Origin: Aliiroseovarius sp. M344
GTDB lineage: Bacteria > Pseudomonadota > Alphaproteobacteria > Rhodobacterales > Rhodobacteraceae
NCBI RefSeq assembly: GCF_025140835.1
Contig: NZ_CP081153.1
Coordinates: 2,356,001 to 2,420,000 of the forward strand
Direction: 5' to 3'
Length of the DNA: 64,000 bases
Shown here: piece after piece, positions 17,190 through 26,657 of the stretch
Layout of the letters: the number at the start of each line of letters is the position of its first letter
How positions within the stretch are numbered: position 1 is the stretch's first letter
Notes under the pieces: model-generated
Databases searched by the model: none
Seen by the model: only the letters and a program-made list of their open reading frames with translations
Told to the model about the DNA's origin: nothing
Program-made: the position numbers and the translations under genes

Positions 17190-18254
17190 ATGAGCATCAA
17201 TGCAAAAGCGGCGCCCGTCAGTTTCCGCAATGTCACAAAGGTCTACGGCAAAGATGTCGTCGCCGTTGACGACATAAATTTGGAAATCGAAGCAGGTAAA
17301 CTGGTTACACTGCTGGGGCCGTCTGGGTGCGGCAAGACCACAACCCTGCGGATGATTGCGGGGCTCGAGATTGCAACGCGCGGGTCAATTTTTATCGGTG
17401 AACAAGATGTCACCCTGCTGCCCGCGACAGATCGCGACGTCTCTATGGTGTTCCAGTCTTATGCGCTTTTCCCTCATATGACGGTGATGGAAAACGTCTC
17501 TTACGGGTTGGGGTTTTCGGGATTTGATAAGTCGGAAATACAGGACCGTGCCCAACATGGGCTTGATCTGGTGGGCCTGAAGGGCTTCGGCAATCGCCTG
17601 CCGTCAGAATTGTCAGGCGGACAGCAACAGCGTGTGGCCGTCGCGCGGGCGCTTGTGTTGGAGCCTCAGGTGCTGTTGTTTGATGAACCTCTGTCGAACC
17701 TCGATGCGAAACTACGTCGACAGGTTCGCGAAGATATTCGCGACATCCAGAAAAACCTTGGCTTGACTGTCGTCTACGTCACTCATGATCAAGAAGAAGC
17801 ATTGGCAGTCTCGGACGAGATCGTGGTCATGCGGAACGCGTCCATCGCGCAGGTCGGCCATCCAAGGGAACTTTACGACGCGCCAGCCGACCGGTTTGTT
17901 GCCGATTTCATCGGCGAGGCGAATATCATTCCGTGTGAGATCACCAGTGTTCAGGGCGATGTCGCTCACATCCGTATGGGCGATCTGGCGCATCAACTGC
18001 CTGCACGCGGGCTTGCCCCTGGACCGGCGAACCTCGCTGTGCGCCCAACACGGTTTAAGCTCGGTGTTTCTGAAGGGCTGGCAATGAACGTGGCAAAAGC
18101 GACCTATGTGGGCAGTCGGATGGAATACACTTTGGAAGCCAGCTTCGGTCAGGTCTTTGTTGTCAGCGAAGATGTCGACACGCCGCTTTCAGCGGGTGCA
18201 AATGTGACGGTGGGTTTGGATTCTGTTGGCCCGGTCCTCTTACCAGAAGATTAA
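17190..18254 (+). CDS. ABC transporter ATP-binding protein, AfuC/PotA type
   Basis: A 354-residue ATPase: Walker A GPSGCGKTT near residue 45, Q-loop MVFQSYALFPH, signature LSGGQQQR, Walker B VLLFDEPLSNLD, H-loop VTHDQEEA. The last 110 residues form a TOBE domain, the usual regulatory tail of CUT1/PotA/AfuC ATPases. It follows the permease after 12 bases and completes the importer. Its final 4 bases overlap the end of the convergent inositol-phosphatase gene, leaving no space for a terminator between them. Confidence 0.88.
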   Translation: MSINAKAAPVSFRNVTKVYGKDVVAVDDINLEIEAGKLVTLLGPSGCGKTTTLRMIAGLEIATRGSIFIGEQDVTLLPATDRDVSMVFQSYALFPHMTVMENVSYGLGFSGFDKSEIQDRAQHGLDLVGLKGFGNRLPSELSGGQQQRVAVARALVLEPQVLLFDEPLSNLDAKLRRQVREDIRDIQKNLGLTVVYVTHDQEEALAVSDEIVVMRNASIAQVGHPRELYDAPADRFVADFIGEANIIPCEITSVQGDVAHIRMGDLAHQLPARGLAPGPANLAVRPTRFKLGVSEGLAMNVAKATYVGSRMEYTLEASFGQVFVVSEDVDTPLSAGANVTVGLDSVGPVLLPED

Positions 18255-19033
18255 TCGCCAAAGGCGGTGTCTGCGATGCGGATCAATTCGTCAAAGATAC
18301 CCGCGCTTCCAGCGACGACGCGCCCACCCTTGGCAATCATCTGATCCGCGGATTGGTGTTCCACCCGACCACCGGCCTCAGAAATGATGAGCTGCCCGGC
18401 AATGCAATCCCAGGCATTCATATGCTCCTCAACATAGCCGATCAAACGCCCAGCGGCCGTATAGGCCAAAGAAAGGGCGCCGGATGCGTTGCGATGAAAG
18501 ACGCCGTCTTGTTCCAGCACCATCGAGATCAGCGTCAAGGTGTTGGCTTTGCTGACGCGACTGCAATATCCGGTTCCGATACTGCCGCGGTTTACAGCCG
18601 TGCCAGCCGGGCAAATCAGCGGTAGACCGTTCAGTGTCGCGCCGTCACCCCGAACCGCGTGAAATACCTCGTCATGGATTGGGTCACAGATCACGCCAAT
18701 CTGAGTTTGATCATCCTTCACAACGGCAATTACAACGCACCAAGCGGGAATAGAATTGACGAAATTCGTTGTGCCATCAATCGGATCGATCACCCAATGA
18801 AAGCCGGACTTGCTGGGTTTCGGCGCATGTTCTTCACCGATAATGCCATCTTCAGGATAGGCGTGTTCGATGAGCTGACGAATGTGCAATTCAACATTCT
18901 GATCCGCTTCAGAGACAAAGTCTTGCAGGCCTTTGTCCACAATATCCAAGCTGCCGACGCGTCGAAAATAGTCCAGGGCCAGTTCTCCGCCACTCTTTGC
19001 GATCTCGGCTGCACTCTGTGATCTGCTGTTCAA
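18251..19033 (-). CDS. Inositol monophosphatase family protein
   Basis: A 260-residue magnesium-dependent phosphatase. The metal site is complete: GEEHAP (Glu near residue 71), DPIDGTTNFV, and the C-terminal AWDCIAG with EAGG after it. The family removes phosphate from inositol-1-phosphate, histidinol phosphate, fructose-1,6-bisphosphate or PAP. The start appears to be TTG, with AGGAG six bases upstream. It converges on the AfuC-type ATPase and is followed by a histidine phosphatase 33 bases further on, so the two are probably co-transcribed and linked to the imported phosphoester. Confidence 0.85.
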   Translation of the reverse strand: MNSRSQSAAEIAKSGGELALDYFRRVGSLDIVDKGLQDFVSEADQNVELHIRQLIEHAYPEDGIIGEEHAPKPSKSGFHWVIDPIDGTTNFVNSIPAWCVVIAVVKDDQTQIGVICDPIHDEVFHAVRGDGATLNGLPLICPAGTAVNRGSIGTGYCSRVSKANTLTLISMVLEQDGVFHRNASGALSLAYTAAGRLIGYVEEHMNAWDCIAGQLIISEAGGRVEHQSADQMIAKGGRVVAGSAGIFDELIRIADTAFGD

Positions 19034-19066
19034 TTCGCACTCCTCTTCACGTTCAATAAGTCCCGC

Positions 19067-19666
19067 TTAGCGTTTTGGACCGTTGATTAACTCTTCCATC
19101 GAGCGCCACCCGGTTTCGGGTCGGCTTTGCAGACTGGTGAACCCAAAGAAACATCCACCACCGCCCGGGCCTTGGTCAAATTTTCGATCGATCGGCAGGT
19201 CGGACAAGTGACAGAACAGAAGTGTCCCAACCGCGCCATGCCCGACAAACAACACATCGCCACGCTTATGCTTACGTAAGCTGAGTTCGACTTCATTTAC
19301 AATTCGCGCCTGAGCCGCCGCTGCAGTTTCCCACCCGCGAACACTGACGTTTGGATGAGCGAAGAATTGATCGGCAACGGTTTCAAACTCGTCGCGGGGC
19401 AAATAGCCGGTCGCACTGCGGTCATTCTCGTGCATCAACTCACGAATTTCAAAATCACAGCCAAGGGCCATCGCCAAGGGTCTGGCCGTTTCAATCGCTT
19501 TGGTTTCAGCGCTGCTGATGACAGTCAAGGTCCCATGCAATGCATTGGATCTTGCAAGCATGGTCACGCGGCGGCACCCTAAATCGCTCAATGACCAATC
19601 CGTAATTTCTTTGGCTGGGTCAATCAGCACTTGTGGGTGGGAAAGATACCTAATTCTCTGCAGCAT
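19067..19666 (-). CDS. Histidine phosphatase superfamily protein with atypical RHG motif
   Basis: A 199-residue phosphoglycerate-mutase-fold protein. The catalytic motif normally reading RHG is here SHP (YLSHPQV, His10), and the second block reads SSAETKAIETA without the usual Arg. The C-terminal catalytic His is kept in FVGHGAVGT. The nucleophile His is therefore present but two phosphate-binding arginines are replaced, so activity or substrate may differ from ordinary family members. It is the third phosphatase around the Afu-type importer, sharing a transcript with the inositol phosphatase. Confidence 0.72.
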   Translation of the reverse strand: MLQRIRYLSHPQVLIDPAKEITDWSLSDLGCRRVTMLARSNALHGTLTVISSAETKAIETARPLAMALGCDFEIRELMHENDRSATGYLPRDEFETVADQFFAHPNVSVRGWETAAAAQARIVNEVELSLRKHKRGDVLFVGHGAVGTLLFCHLSDLPIDRKFDQGPGGGGCFFGFTSLQSRPETGWRSMEELINGPKR

Positions 19667-19984
19667 GTTTGCAGTGTCTCACGTGCGGCGAAGACAAGAA
19701 AGCCTGTGAGCTGAAATTGGCATGCTCACGCGATTGCTAGGTAAAGAAGTCGAAGTGCTTGGCGGCACAGAGCGCCGAAAACAGGGCCATTTGCCCTCTA
19801 AGCGACTCTATGGAAGGGGGCATAGGGCGATGAATAAAGGCTCCGCAGCTGTCCAGGATGCGACGGCTGAAATAGTAAAACCCGCCTTTCACGACGGTGA
19901 ATGGTTGCGAAATGATCCCAACATTGCCTTAAGCTTCTAACATCTGTCAAAAGTCGGAGCAGACCATTGGGTTAACCGAAGAAG
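19667..19984. other. Gene-free stretch left of tRNA-Phe
   Basis: 318 bases. An open frame at 19722-19940 has no recognisable protein character or ribosome site, so I do not call a gene. I see no clear terminator for the tRNA or promoter for the histidine phosphatase. Confidence 0.5.
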
Positions 19985-20059
19985 TGGTGCCCGGGGGCGG
20001 AATCGAACCACCGACACGAGGATTTTCAATCCACTGCTCTACCCCTGAGCTACCCGGGC
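19985..20059 (-). tRNA. tRNA-Phe (GAA)
   Basis: Complete cloverleaf, 75 bases with encoded CCA. Acceptor stem GCCCGGG/CCCGGGC, D arm GCTCAGGGGTAGAGC, anticodon loop TTGAAAA giving anticodon GAA, T arm GGTGG-TTCGATT-CCGCC. The anticodon stem as I fold it (GTGGA/TCCTC) has one T-T mismatch. It lies at the end of the leftward murA-to-yacG gene string, 80 bases after yacG, and may be processed from that transcript. Confidence 0.95.
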
Positions 20060-20139
20060 ACGGGTGAACGTTTTAGCGTTCGGGTGCGCGGGTTGTAGAC
20101 GGGGGGTCGGGCGGTGTCCAGAGCAAAAATGCAGGATTT

Positions 20140-20334
20140 TCAGTGCGGGCCGTGGCTTTGCTCACGCGTCTCGTTCAGCAGCGCGTCGGCGGCTTCCTCA
20201 AGGTCTTCCGGGTCCTCGGACGGGACAGCGTATGAGCCGTTCAACCATCGGCCCAGATCCACATCAGCGCAGCGTCGAGAACAAAAAGGGCGATATTTCG
20301 GATCGGTCTTCTTTTCGCAGATCGGACAGCTCAT
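20140..20334 (-). CDS. yacG: DNA gyrase inhibitor YacG, zinc-binding
   Basis: A 64-residue protein with the YacG zinc site: CPIC at residues 3-6 and CSRRC at 18-22, followed by DLGRWLNGSYAVPSEDPED, the conserved gyrase-binding segment. In E. coli YacG binds GyrB and blocks DNA binding. It overlaps the end of rng by 4 bases, so it is translated from the same message. The acidic C-terminus (EDLEEAADALLNE) is typical. This order rng-yacG next to maf and infA is standard in Rhodobacteraceae. Confidence 0.92.
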   Translation of the reverse strand: MSCPICEKKTDPKYRPFCSRRCADVDLGRWLNGSYAVPSEDPEDLEEAADALLNETREQSHGPH

Positions 20335-21374
20335 TTGGTGCCCTCCAGACAGGCGCGCAGGCTCATGCGTTCACGTTTGCGCTGTAACTCAAAGTTGCCA
20401 AGTGTGGTCCAGCCGACCAGCGACGTTTCAATTCCGTCTGGGCGAAACGCCGTGCGCAGGGCTTGTTCGATCTGGCGACGGTCCTTCTTTGGGCTTGGGG
20501 CGAAATCCACGACAATTTGCCCACCCAATCCGCGGCACCGCAATGCGCGCGGCAAGGCCTGTGCGGTGGCAATGTTGGCTTTAAGACCCGCCGCCGGGCT
20601 GGTGTCTCCACCAGTATTCACATCCACCGCGATCAATGCCCGCGTGGGTTCGACAAAAGCATAGGCCCCGCCGGGTAGCAGGACGCGCGCGCTGCGCAAC
20701 TCGGCAATCAGGTCGGCGACATCATGGCGAGCGAAGGCACCTTCACCGTCGTCAAGCTGATCTGGAGTTGCCCATTCCCGCCACGCCTGATGGTGCGGGT
20801 CGGCGCCGTCGATCAGAAGTTCAGGTGTCTGGCCATCTGCATCCTCGCGTACAGCACGCGACAGGGTCAGCATCTGCGCAATATCGTCGGCAATCTCATC
20901 ATCCGATCCGGTCGCCGCAACAGATCGCAGGATCAGACCTTCCGCTGCGCCATCCATCACCTCATGGGCGATTTCCAGCAAGCGCACGCGGGCGTCATCG
21001 TCCCGGATCGAACGGCTGACATTGATGCCTGGTGCGTCGGGGGTCACGATCGCGAAACGGCTTTTGAACAGCAGCTTCTGGGTGACCGGAACGGCTTTCC
21101 CGTCCTCGGCAAACCCGGTGACCTGCACCAGTATCGGCTGGCCTGGTTTTAGCCCCTTGCCTTGCCGCAAGAACCCGGTTTCACCATCCGGCAGGCGCAG
21201 TATCATTCCACCCTGCCCTTTCAACGGACGATCACAAATGGCGCGGAAGGTCGCGCCGGGCAGCGTTACGTTCTCTGGAGGCTCGATCAACAGATCTTCC
21301 AGCCGGCCATCAACGATATGCGCGGCGGCCAGACGACCTTTGTAACGGTCAAGCGCGATCACGCTGCCTTTCAT
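20331..21374 (-). CDS. rng: Ribonuclease E/G family protein, short form
   Basis: A 347-residue endoribonuclease, shorter than E. coli RNase G (489) because the C-terminal zinc-link/small domain is missing. An S1-like N-terminal part is followed by the DNase I-like catalytic core with [11 protein letters not shown] and the second metal ligand in [10 protein letters not shown]. The start I use ([10 protein letters not shown]) overlaps the maf stop as ATGA; the longer open frame upstream is inside maf. It probably serves rRNA or mRNA processing. The absence of the zinc-link suggests it does not form the usual tetramer. Confidence 0.82.
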   Translation of the reverse strand: MKGSVIALDRYKGRLAAAHIVDGRLEDLLIEPPENVTLPGATFRAICDRPLKGQGGMILRLPDGETGFLRQGKGLKPGQPILVQVTGFAEDGKAVPVTQKLLFKSRFAIVTPDAPGINVSRSIRDDDARVRLLEIAHEVMDGAAEGLILRSVAATGSDDEIADDIAQMLTLSRAVREDADGQTPELLIDGADPHHQAWREWATPDQLDDGEGAFARHDVADLIAELRSARVLLPGGAYAFVEPTRALIAVDVNTGGDTSPAAGLKANIATAQALPRALRCRGLGGQIVVDFAPSPKKDRRQIEQALRTAFRPDGIETSLVGWTTLGNFELQRKRERMSLRACLEGTK

Positions 21375-21958
21375 GTGCAGTCTCCATAGAGCGGGTAACC
21401 GGCGGCCACCAACAGGGCGGCAGCTTCGGCCACTGGCAGTCCAACGACTGCGGTATAGCTGCCTTGCAGCCATGTGACGAACGCTCCGGCTGGCCCCTGA
21501 ATGGCATAACCGCCTGCCTTGCCGCGCCAGTCATCGGAGGCGAGATAGGCGTTCAATTCGGTATCGGACAGGCGTTTGAATTTGACGGTCGTCACGACAT
21601 CGCGGGCCCATGTCTGCTGTGCATTGCGCACAACGACCGACGTGATGACGCGATGGCGCCGCCCGGACAAGGCCAGCAGAAACTCCGCCGCCTGCGCTGC
21701 ATCCTCGGGCTTGCCCATGATGCGGCGGCCCAGCGCCACCGTTGTATCGGCACACAAGACAACCTCGTCCGCCGCCACATCCATCGCAGCCGCTTTGGCC
21801 CCGGCGATCCGACGACAGTATTCCAAAGGCGCCTCGCCCTTTCTGGGGGTCTCGTCCACATCGGGTGGCCGTACGGCATCCGCGACAAGGCCGAGCTGCC
21901 CTAGCAACTCGGCCCGTCTTGGACTTCCAGAGCCCAGAATCAGTTTGGGGCGCGGCAT
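21371..21958 (-). CDS. maf: Maf family nucleotide pyrophosphatase
   Basis: A 195-residue cytoplasmic protein with the Maf signature [14 protein letters not shown] at the N-terminus, the DETP motif near residue 35, CADTTVALG with the catalytic Asp near residue 70, [13 protein letters not shown], and [12 protein letters not shown]. Maf proteins hydrolyse non-canonical nucleoside triphosphates and can slow septum formation. It lies 14 bases after infA and overlaps rng, in the standard order. Confidence 0.92.
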   Translation of the reverse strand: MPRPKLILGSGSPRRAELLGQLGLVADAVRPPDVDETPRKGEAPLEYCRRIAGAKAAAMDVAADEVVLCADTTVALGRRIMGKPEDAAQAAEFLLALSGRRHRVITSVVVRNAQQTWARDVVTTVKFKRLSDTELNAYLASDDWRGKAGGYAIQGPAGAFVTWLQGSYTAVVGLPVAEAAALLVAAGYPLYGDCT

Positions 21959-21972
21959 GCCCGGCAGACCGC

Positions 21973-22191
21973 TTACTTGAAGCGGTAGTTGATCCGACCT
22001 TTGGTCAGATCATAGGGGGTCATTTCGACCTGCACCTTGTCGCCAGCCAGAACACGAATGCGGTTTTTACGCATCTTTCCTGCCGTATGAGCGATGATCG
22101 TATGGCCGTTTTCCAGCTCGACCAGGAATGTCGCATTCGGCAGGAGTTCCTTCACGACACCGGGGAATTCGAGCAGTTCTTCCTTGGCCAT
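21973..22191 (-). CDS. infA: Translation initiation factor IF-1
   Basis: A 72-residue S1/OB-fold protein with the full IF-1 sequence pattern: [40 protein letters not shown] in parts, [25 protein letters not shown] stands just upstream of this ATG; an in-frame extension upstream is not needed. It binds the ribosomal A site during initiation. Confidence 0.97.
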   Translation of the reverse strand: MAKEELLEFPGVVKELLPNATFLVELENGHTIIAHTAGKMRKNRIRVLAGDKVQVEMTPYDLTKGRINYRFK

Positions 22192-22284
22192 GTTCACTCC
22201 TGTATTTTCACTCACCCGTCGTGAGCGCCTACTAAATGGGGCCAAACTTTCAGATTTTCAAGGGAAATCCGGCAGGATCACAGA

Positions 22285-22761
22285 TTAGGTGCTGGTTTCG
22301 TCCCCAAGCGGGGCCGGGTCGCCAAATCGCGCCAAAATATGGCCCCGAATCTGATCACGCGTCTGGCGATAAGCGGTCAGCTTTTCCTCGCGCCGCGAAC
22401 CAAGACCCGTGGGATCCAAAATTGGCCAATACTCGACGTCCAGATGAAATAGGCGGGTCAGTTCAAGCGCGCGGCGTTGGCTGGCCGGGGACAGCGCGAC
22501 GACCAGATCAAAGCTCGACAGATCGTCGCCCCATTCCTCCATCTGGTCAAAACTGCGCACACGATGGTTGGACAACGTGATGCCCAACTCCTGACAGACC
22601 GAGATCGAAAAGCCGTCAATCTCCATATCGCTGTGGACGCCCGCGGATTGCACATAGATGTCATGCCCATAGAAGGCTTTCATCATCCCCTCGGCCATTG
22701 GCGACCGCACAGCGTTGTGGTCGCAGCAAAACAGCACAGATTGGGGAAGCTCTGAACCCAT
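22285..22761 (-). CDS. Low-molecular-weight protein-tyrosine-phosphatase family protein (ArsC-like)
   Basis: A 158-residue phosphatase with the Cx5R loop CDHNAVRS at residues 13-20, and the general acid in PILDPTG near residue 117. The fold is shared by tyrosine phosphatases and thioredoxin-type arsenate reductases; the extra Cys residues of ArsC are not all evident (only Cys12, Cys13 and one in SVCQEL). It starts 1 base after the UPF0262 stop and precedes infA by 93 bases. Protein or small-molecule phosphatase is more likely than arsenate reductase here. Confidence 0.85.
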   Translation of the reverse strand: MGSELPQSVLFCCDHNAVRSPMAEGMMKAFYGHDIYVQSAGVHSDMEIDGFSISVCQELGITLSNHRVRSFDQMEEWGDDLSSFDLVVALSPASQRRALELTRLFHLDVEYWPILDPTGLGSRREEKLTAYRQTRDQIRGHILARFGDPAPLGDETST

Positions 22762-22762
22762 C

Positions 22763-23245
22763 TTAACCCCAGTGTAGGACGCAGATCAGGGTGAACAGGC
22801 GGCGGGCGGTGTCGATGTCGATGCTGGCTTTGCCTTCCAGCCGTTCCTGCAAGACACGCGCGCCTTCGTTGTGGATGCCGCGCCGGGCCATATCGATCGC
22901 TTCGATCTGGCTGGGTGGCAACTTCTTCACCGCATCAAAATAGCTTTCGCAGATCGCGAAATAGTCCTTCACCACCTGACGGAAGGGCCCCAGCGACAGG
23001 TGGAACTCGGCCGCCGGGTCGCCTGTCTCGGTCTTTGCATCGACGACAAGTCGCTTATCACGAATGGCCAAACCAAGATTATACGGACCGTCAGGCGGGG
23101 TCTGATCATCACGACTGGCCAGCTCGAAACTGTTATCTTCCAGCAGGTCAAAGATGGCGACTTTGCGCTCCTGCTCAATTGCAGGAGTTGGTGCGGCTAG
23201 CCCGCTGTCATCGATCTGAATGTCGTTAATTCGGTTTTTTGTCAT
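22763..23245 (-). CDS. UPF0262 family protein
   Basis: A 160-residue protein of unknown function restricted largely to alphaproteobacteria. Landmarks are NRINDIQID at the N-terminus, ERKVAIFDLLEDNSF, HLSLGPFRQVVKDYF and ICESYFDAVK. No signal peptide or membrane segment. The ATG at 23245 fits the family; the longer frame to 23353 overlaps hisD. It is wedged between hisD (16 bases) and the LMW phosphatase (1 base), an order kept in Rhodobacteraceae. Confidence 0.9.
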   Translation of the reverse strand: MTKNRINDIQIDDSGLAAPTPAIEQERKVAIFDLLEDNSFELASRDDQTPPDGPYNLGLAIRDKRLVVDAKTETGDPAAEFHLSLGPFRQVVKDYFAICESYFDAVKKLPPSQIEAIDMARRGIHNEGARVLQERLEGKASIDIDTARRLFTLICVLHWG

Positions 23246-23261
23246 TGCGCTACTCTGTAGG

Positions 23262-24563
23262 TCAATCGTTAAGGGCGTCAAGCCGGGCACGCACAGACAA
23301 TCCGTGCGCTTCAAGACTTTCGGAAATTGCGAGTGTCTCTGCCGCCGCGCCAATCGCAGACAGGGCGGCGGGCGTCATCCGGGCAAGCGTCGTGCGTTTC
23401 AGGAAATCCATCACGGACAGGCCAGAACTGAACCGCGCAGACCGGGCGGTGGGCAACACATGGTTTGGGCCGCCGACATAATCGCCGATCGCCTCGGGCG
23501 TCCACTGCCCCAGAAAAATCGCGCCTGCATGAACGCATTTGGCGGACAGCGCGTCCGGGTCGGCCACGCAAAGCTCAAGGTGTTCAGGCGCGATCCGGTT
23601 GGACAGGGCCGCAGCCTCGTCCAGATTGGCAACCGTGATCACCGCACCGAAATCGCGCCAACTCGCGCCCGCAATCTCGCGCCGTTCCAGTGTTTCAAGC
23701 CGCGCATCGACGGCGGCGGCCACTTTGCGCCCGAAGGCTTCGTCCGTGGTGATCAACAAAGATTGCGCGCTTTCGTCATGTTCGGCTTGGCTCATCAGAT
23801 CCAGGGCCAACCAATCCGGGTCGTTGGACGCGTCCGCAATAACCAAAATTTCTGACGGGCCCGCGATCATATCGATCCCGACCTTGCCAAACACGCGACG
23901 CTTAGCAGCGGCAACAAAGGCGTTGCCGGGGCCCGTGATTTTGTCGACCGGCGCGATTGTGTCGGTGCCATAGGCCAAAGCGGCGACGGCCTGCGCCCCC
24001 CCGATCCGATACACTTCGTCAACCCCAGCGATCCGCGCAGCCAGAAGAACCAGCGGGTTTGCGATTCCGTCAGGCGTTGGCACCGTGATCGCCAGCCGTT
24101 CGACACCCGCCACTTTGGCCGGGATCGCATTCATCAGAACAGAAGACGGATAGCTCGCCAATCCGCCGGGAACGTAAAGACCAGCCGCAGAGACAGCCGA
24201 CCAGCGCCAGCCCAGCTCTGCCCCCGCCTCGTCCGTCCACGATTGGTCGTCCGGCATCTGTCTGGCGTGATAAGCACGGATGCGATCTGCGGCCAGTTCC
24301 AGCGCGGCCCGGTCTTCATCCGAAACCTTGGCACATTCCGCTTCGATCTCCTCGGGCGAATAGCGCAACGTTTCAGGGGTCAGGTCCAGCCGGTCAAACT
24401 TCGATGTCAGCTCGATCACTGCAGCGTCGCCGCGCGACCGCACATCAGCGATGATACCCGCAACGATGTCGTCGACCTCTGGGCTGTCCTCGCGCTTCAT
24501 CGACAGAAGCTCGGCAAAGCGCGCCTCGAAATCGGCGTCGGAGGAGTTCAGGAAATGGGGCAT
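23262..24563 (-). CDS. hisD: Histidinol dehydrogenase
   Basis: A 433-residue enzyme catalysing the last two steps of histidine synthesis, histidinol to histidine with two NAD. It has the family pattern PGGLASYPSSVLMNAIPA, the zinc/NAD region IDMIAGPSEILVIAD, QAEHDESAQSLL, and the C-terminal GGPNHVLPT. The length is standard. It follows the DUF2948 gene after 3 bases. Other his genes are not in the window. Confidence 0.96.
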   Translation of the reverse strand: MPHFLNSSDADFEARFAELLSMKREDSPEVDDIVAGIIADVRSRGDAAVIELTSKFDRLDLTPETLRYSPEEIEAECAKVSDEDRAALELAADRIRAYHARQMPDDQSWTDEAGAELGWRWSAVSAAGLYVPGGLASYPSSVLMNAIPAKVAGVERLAITVPTPDGIANPLVLLAARIAGVDEVYRIGGAQAVAALAYGTDTIAPVDKITGPGNAFVAAAKRRVFGKVGIDMIAGPSEILVIADASNDPDWLALDLMSQAEHDESAQSLLITTDEAFGRKVAAAVDARLETLERREIAGASWRDFGAVITVANLDEAAALSNRIAPEHLELCVADPDALSAKCVHAGAIFLGQWTPEAIGDYVGGPNHVLPTARSARFSSGLSVMDFLKRTTLARMTPAALSAIGAAAETLAISESLEAHGLSVRARLDALND

Positions 24564-24566
24564 AAC

Positions 24567-25055
24567 TTATTCCGGGTGCTTCGGTGTGTGGCGCGATGGT
24601 GCGACATAGGGGCGGGTAACATCTTGCAATGTGACATCCAACGTCTCGACATCCAACGCAATCACGCCATCACCAGCCAGAACCAGCTCCAACCGCCCCA
24701 TCCCGTCCTCGCCAGCGGTAAATGACATGGACAAAAGCGATAAAATCATATCCTTATCGCCGCGCTCAACCCCCTGACTTTGCACTTTCAGTACATCCGT
24801 AACGGAAAGCACCGATTGCACCCGCTCAACCGGACGCGCGCGGCGTTTCGCGGCAGGCGCGTCCTCCCAACGGAAGCGATTCAACAGCAGCGCAAAGCGC
24901 CGGTGCGGCGCATCCCAGGCCATTTCGGATGCGGGGAACACTGCGTCCTGAACCAGCGCACTGATCACGCCTAGATCGTCCGCGTCCATGGCCAACAGGC
25001 GCAGCGGTGCCTCGCCGCCATCCTCGAATTTTGCGTCTTGCTGATTGTCGGTCAT
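24567..25055 (-). CDS. DUF2948 family protein
   Basis: A 162-residue protein of unknown function, found mainly in alphaproteobacteria between murA and hisD as here. Landmarks: [35 protein letters not shown], and the C-terminal [19 protein letters not shown]. It is soluble, acidic, with no signal peptide. It overlaps murA by 4 bases (ATGA), so its synthesis is coupled to MurA. Confidence 0.9.
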   Translation of the reverse strand: MTDNQQDAKFEDGGEAPLRLLAMDADDLGVISALVQDAVFPASEMAWDAPHRRFALLLNRFRWEDAPAAKRRARPVERVQSVLSVTDVLKVQSQGVERGDKDMILSLLSMSFTAGEDGMGRLELVLAGDGVIALDVETLDVTLQDVTRPYVAPSRHTPKHPE

Positions 25056-26317
25056 TCTTTGATCCGTTCGATTTTCGCCCCGATCGAGGACAGCTTGCGC
25101 ACAACCTTCTCATACCCACGATCAAGGTGATAGACGCGGCTGACAACTGTTTCACCTTCGGCAGCCATCCCGGCAAGGATCAGCGACACAGATGCGCGCA
25201 GGTCCGTTGCCATCACAGGCGCTCCTTTCAGACGTTTCACGCCATGCACTGTGGCGGTGCCCCCATGCACTTCGATATTCGCGCCCATGCGCGTCAGTTC
25301 CGGCGCGTGCATGAAACGGTTTTCAAAAATGGTTTCATGCAGGACCGAGGTCCCATCAGCGATGCACAGCATCGCCATCATCTGGGCTTGTAGGTCAGTT
25401 GGGAAACCGGGAAACGGCTCGGTCGTCACATCCACAGCGGATACGCGCCCGTTTTTGCGAGCCACTTTCAGGCCGCGCGCGGTTTCTTCCACCTGAATAC
25501 CAGCTGCATCCAGTTTTTCGACAAAGCTTTTGACCAGATCAATGCGGCCACCCAGACATTCAACCTCGCCGCCCGCAATGGCCGGGGCCAGCATATAGGT
25601 GCCAAGCTCGATCCGGTCTGTCACAACCGGGTGTGTCGCCCCATGCAGCCGATCAACGCCCTGAACGACGATCTCGGAGGTGCCGTCACCGTCGATCTGC
25701 GCGCCCATCTTGCGCAAGCAATCCGCCAGATCCACGATTTCCGGCTCGCGCGCGGCGTTGCGAATGACCGTCGTGCCCTTGGCCAGCGTGGCTGCCATCA
25801 GGATGTTTTCCGTCGCGCCCACCGACGCAAAGGTCAGGTCGATCTCGGCCCCCTTCAGGCCGCGTGGCGCCTTGGCGTGCAGATAACCGTCTTTCAACTC
25901 GATCTCGGCACCCAGCTTTTCCAGTCCGAAAATATGCAGGTCCATAGGCCGCGCGCCAATGGCGCAACCGCCCGGCAGCGAAACGACCGCATGACCTAGG
26001 CGCGCCAGCATAGGCCCAAGTACAAGGTTGGAGGCGCGCATCTTGCGCACGATGTCATAGTCGGCCACGTGGTTGTTAATGTCATGCGACGACATCGCAA
26101 GCACTTGTCCGTCTTGCATCGAGGTCGCCTCAGCCCCCAGCGACGATAGCAACTCGGTCATCGTTTTGATATCTGACAGGCGCGGTGCGTTGGTCAGCGT
26201 CAAAGGCTCTTCCGACAAAAGCGTCGCGGGCATCAGCGTCAGACACGCATTCTTCGCCCCCGCGATTGGTATTTCGCCGTGCAGTTCACCACCACCGGTT
26301 ACAACTATCGAATCCAT
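25052..26317 (-). CDS. murA: UDP-N-acetylglucosamine 1-carboxyvinyltransferase
   Basis: A 421-residue enzyme for the first committed step of peptidoglycan synthesis, transfer of enolpyruvate from PEP to UDP-GlcNAc. It has the N-terminal [15 protein letters not shown] and the active-site Cys in [15 protein letters not shown] (fosfomycin target), then [14 protein letters not shown] and [15 protein letters not shown]. The ATG at 26317 follows GGCGGGCAG. A small gene ends 13 bases upstream and probably shares the transcript. It leads the leftward housekeeping string. Confidence 0.96.
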   Translation of the reverse strand: MDSIVVTGGGELHGEIPIAGAKNACLTLMPATLLSEEPLTLTNAPRLSDIKTMTELLSSLGAEATSMQDGQVLAMSSHDINNHVADYDIVRKMRASNLVLGPMLARLGHAVVSLPGGCAIGARPMDLHIFGLEKLGAEIELKDGYLHAKAPRGLKGAEIDLTFASVGATENILMAATLAKGTTVIRNAAREPEIVDLADCLRKMGAQIDGDGTSEIVVQGVDRLHGATHPVVTDRIELGTYMLAPAIAGGEVECLGGRIDLVKSFVEKLDAAGIQVEETARGLKVARKNGRVSAVDVTTEPFPGFPTDLQAQMMAMLCIADGTSVLHETIFENRFMHAPELTRMGANIEVHGGTATVHGVKRLKGAPVMATDLRASVSLILAGMAAEGETVVSRVYHLDRGYEKVVRKLSSIGAKIERIKE

Positions 26318-26330
26318 CTGCCCGCCTTTT

Positions 26331-26492
26331 CTATTCTTCTTTTGTGTCTTGCGACCGATTATCCCCATGATCTGCGCGCGCCCGTGCCTGAGACTTGCGC
26401 CGGGCCATGTTGGCCTTCAGCGCAGCTTTCAGCCGCTGGTCGCGATCAGTCCCTTTTTTCGAGGGTTTCTGGGGTATGTTCTTACGCTCCAT
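26331..26492 (-). CDS. Small basic protein upstream of murA, 53 aa
   Basis: Too short for most gene finders. The frame starts [14 protein letters not shown], is rich in Lys/Arg through the middle ([20 protein letters not shown]) and ends in an acidic tail DTKEE. AGAAGGGATT directly upstream gives a good ribosome site, and the stop lies 13 bases before the murA ATG. The protein looks like a soluble helical, nucleic-acid- or ribosome-binding type, but I do not recognise a named family. Conservation next to murA in related genomes would confirm it. Confidence 0.7.
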   Translation of the reverse strand: MERKNIPQKPSKKGTDRDQRLKAALKANMARRKSQARARADHGDNRSQDTKEE

Positions 26493-26582
26493 AATCCCTT
26501 CTGTAACGCAGGTATAAAAAAGGGTCCAGAATGCGCTTGCGTCGCGCGCAGATTAGAGCTACTCAGCCGCCCACGATAAGGC

Positions 26583-26657
<75 letters not shown>

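Noticed and set aside
13936..18254. Annotation as a ferric iron transporter (FbpABC)
   Set aside because: The binding protein matches AfuA better, the iron tyrosine pair is not evident, and three phosphatases adjoin; iron cannot be fully excluded.
19722..19940. 72-codon frame left of tRNA-Phe
   Set aside because: No ribosome site and no recognisable protein pattern.
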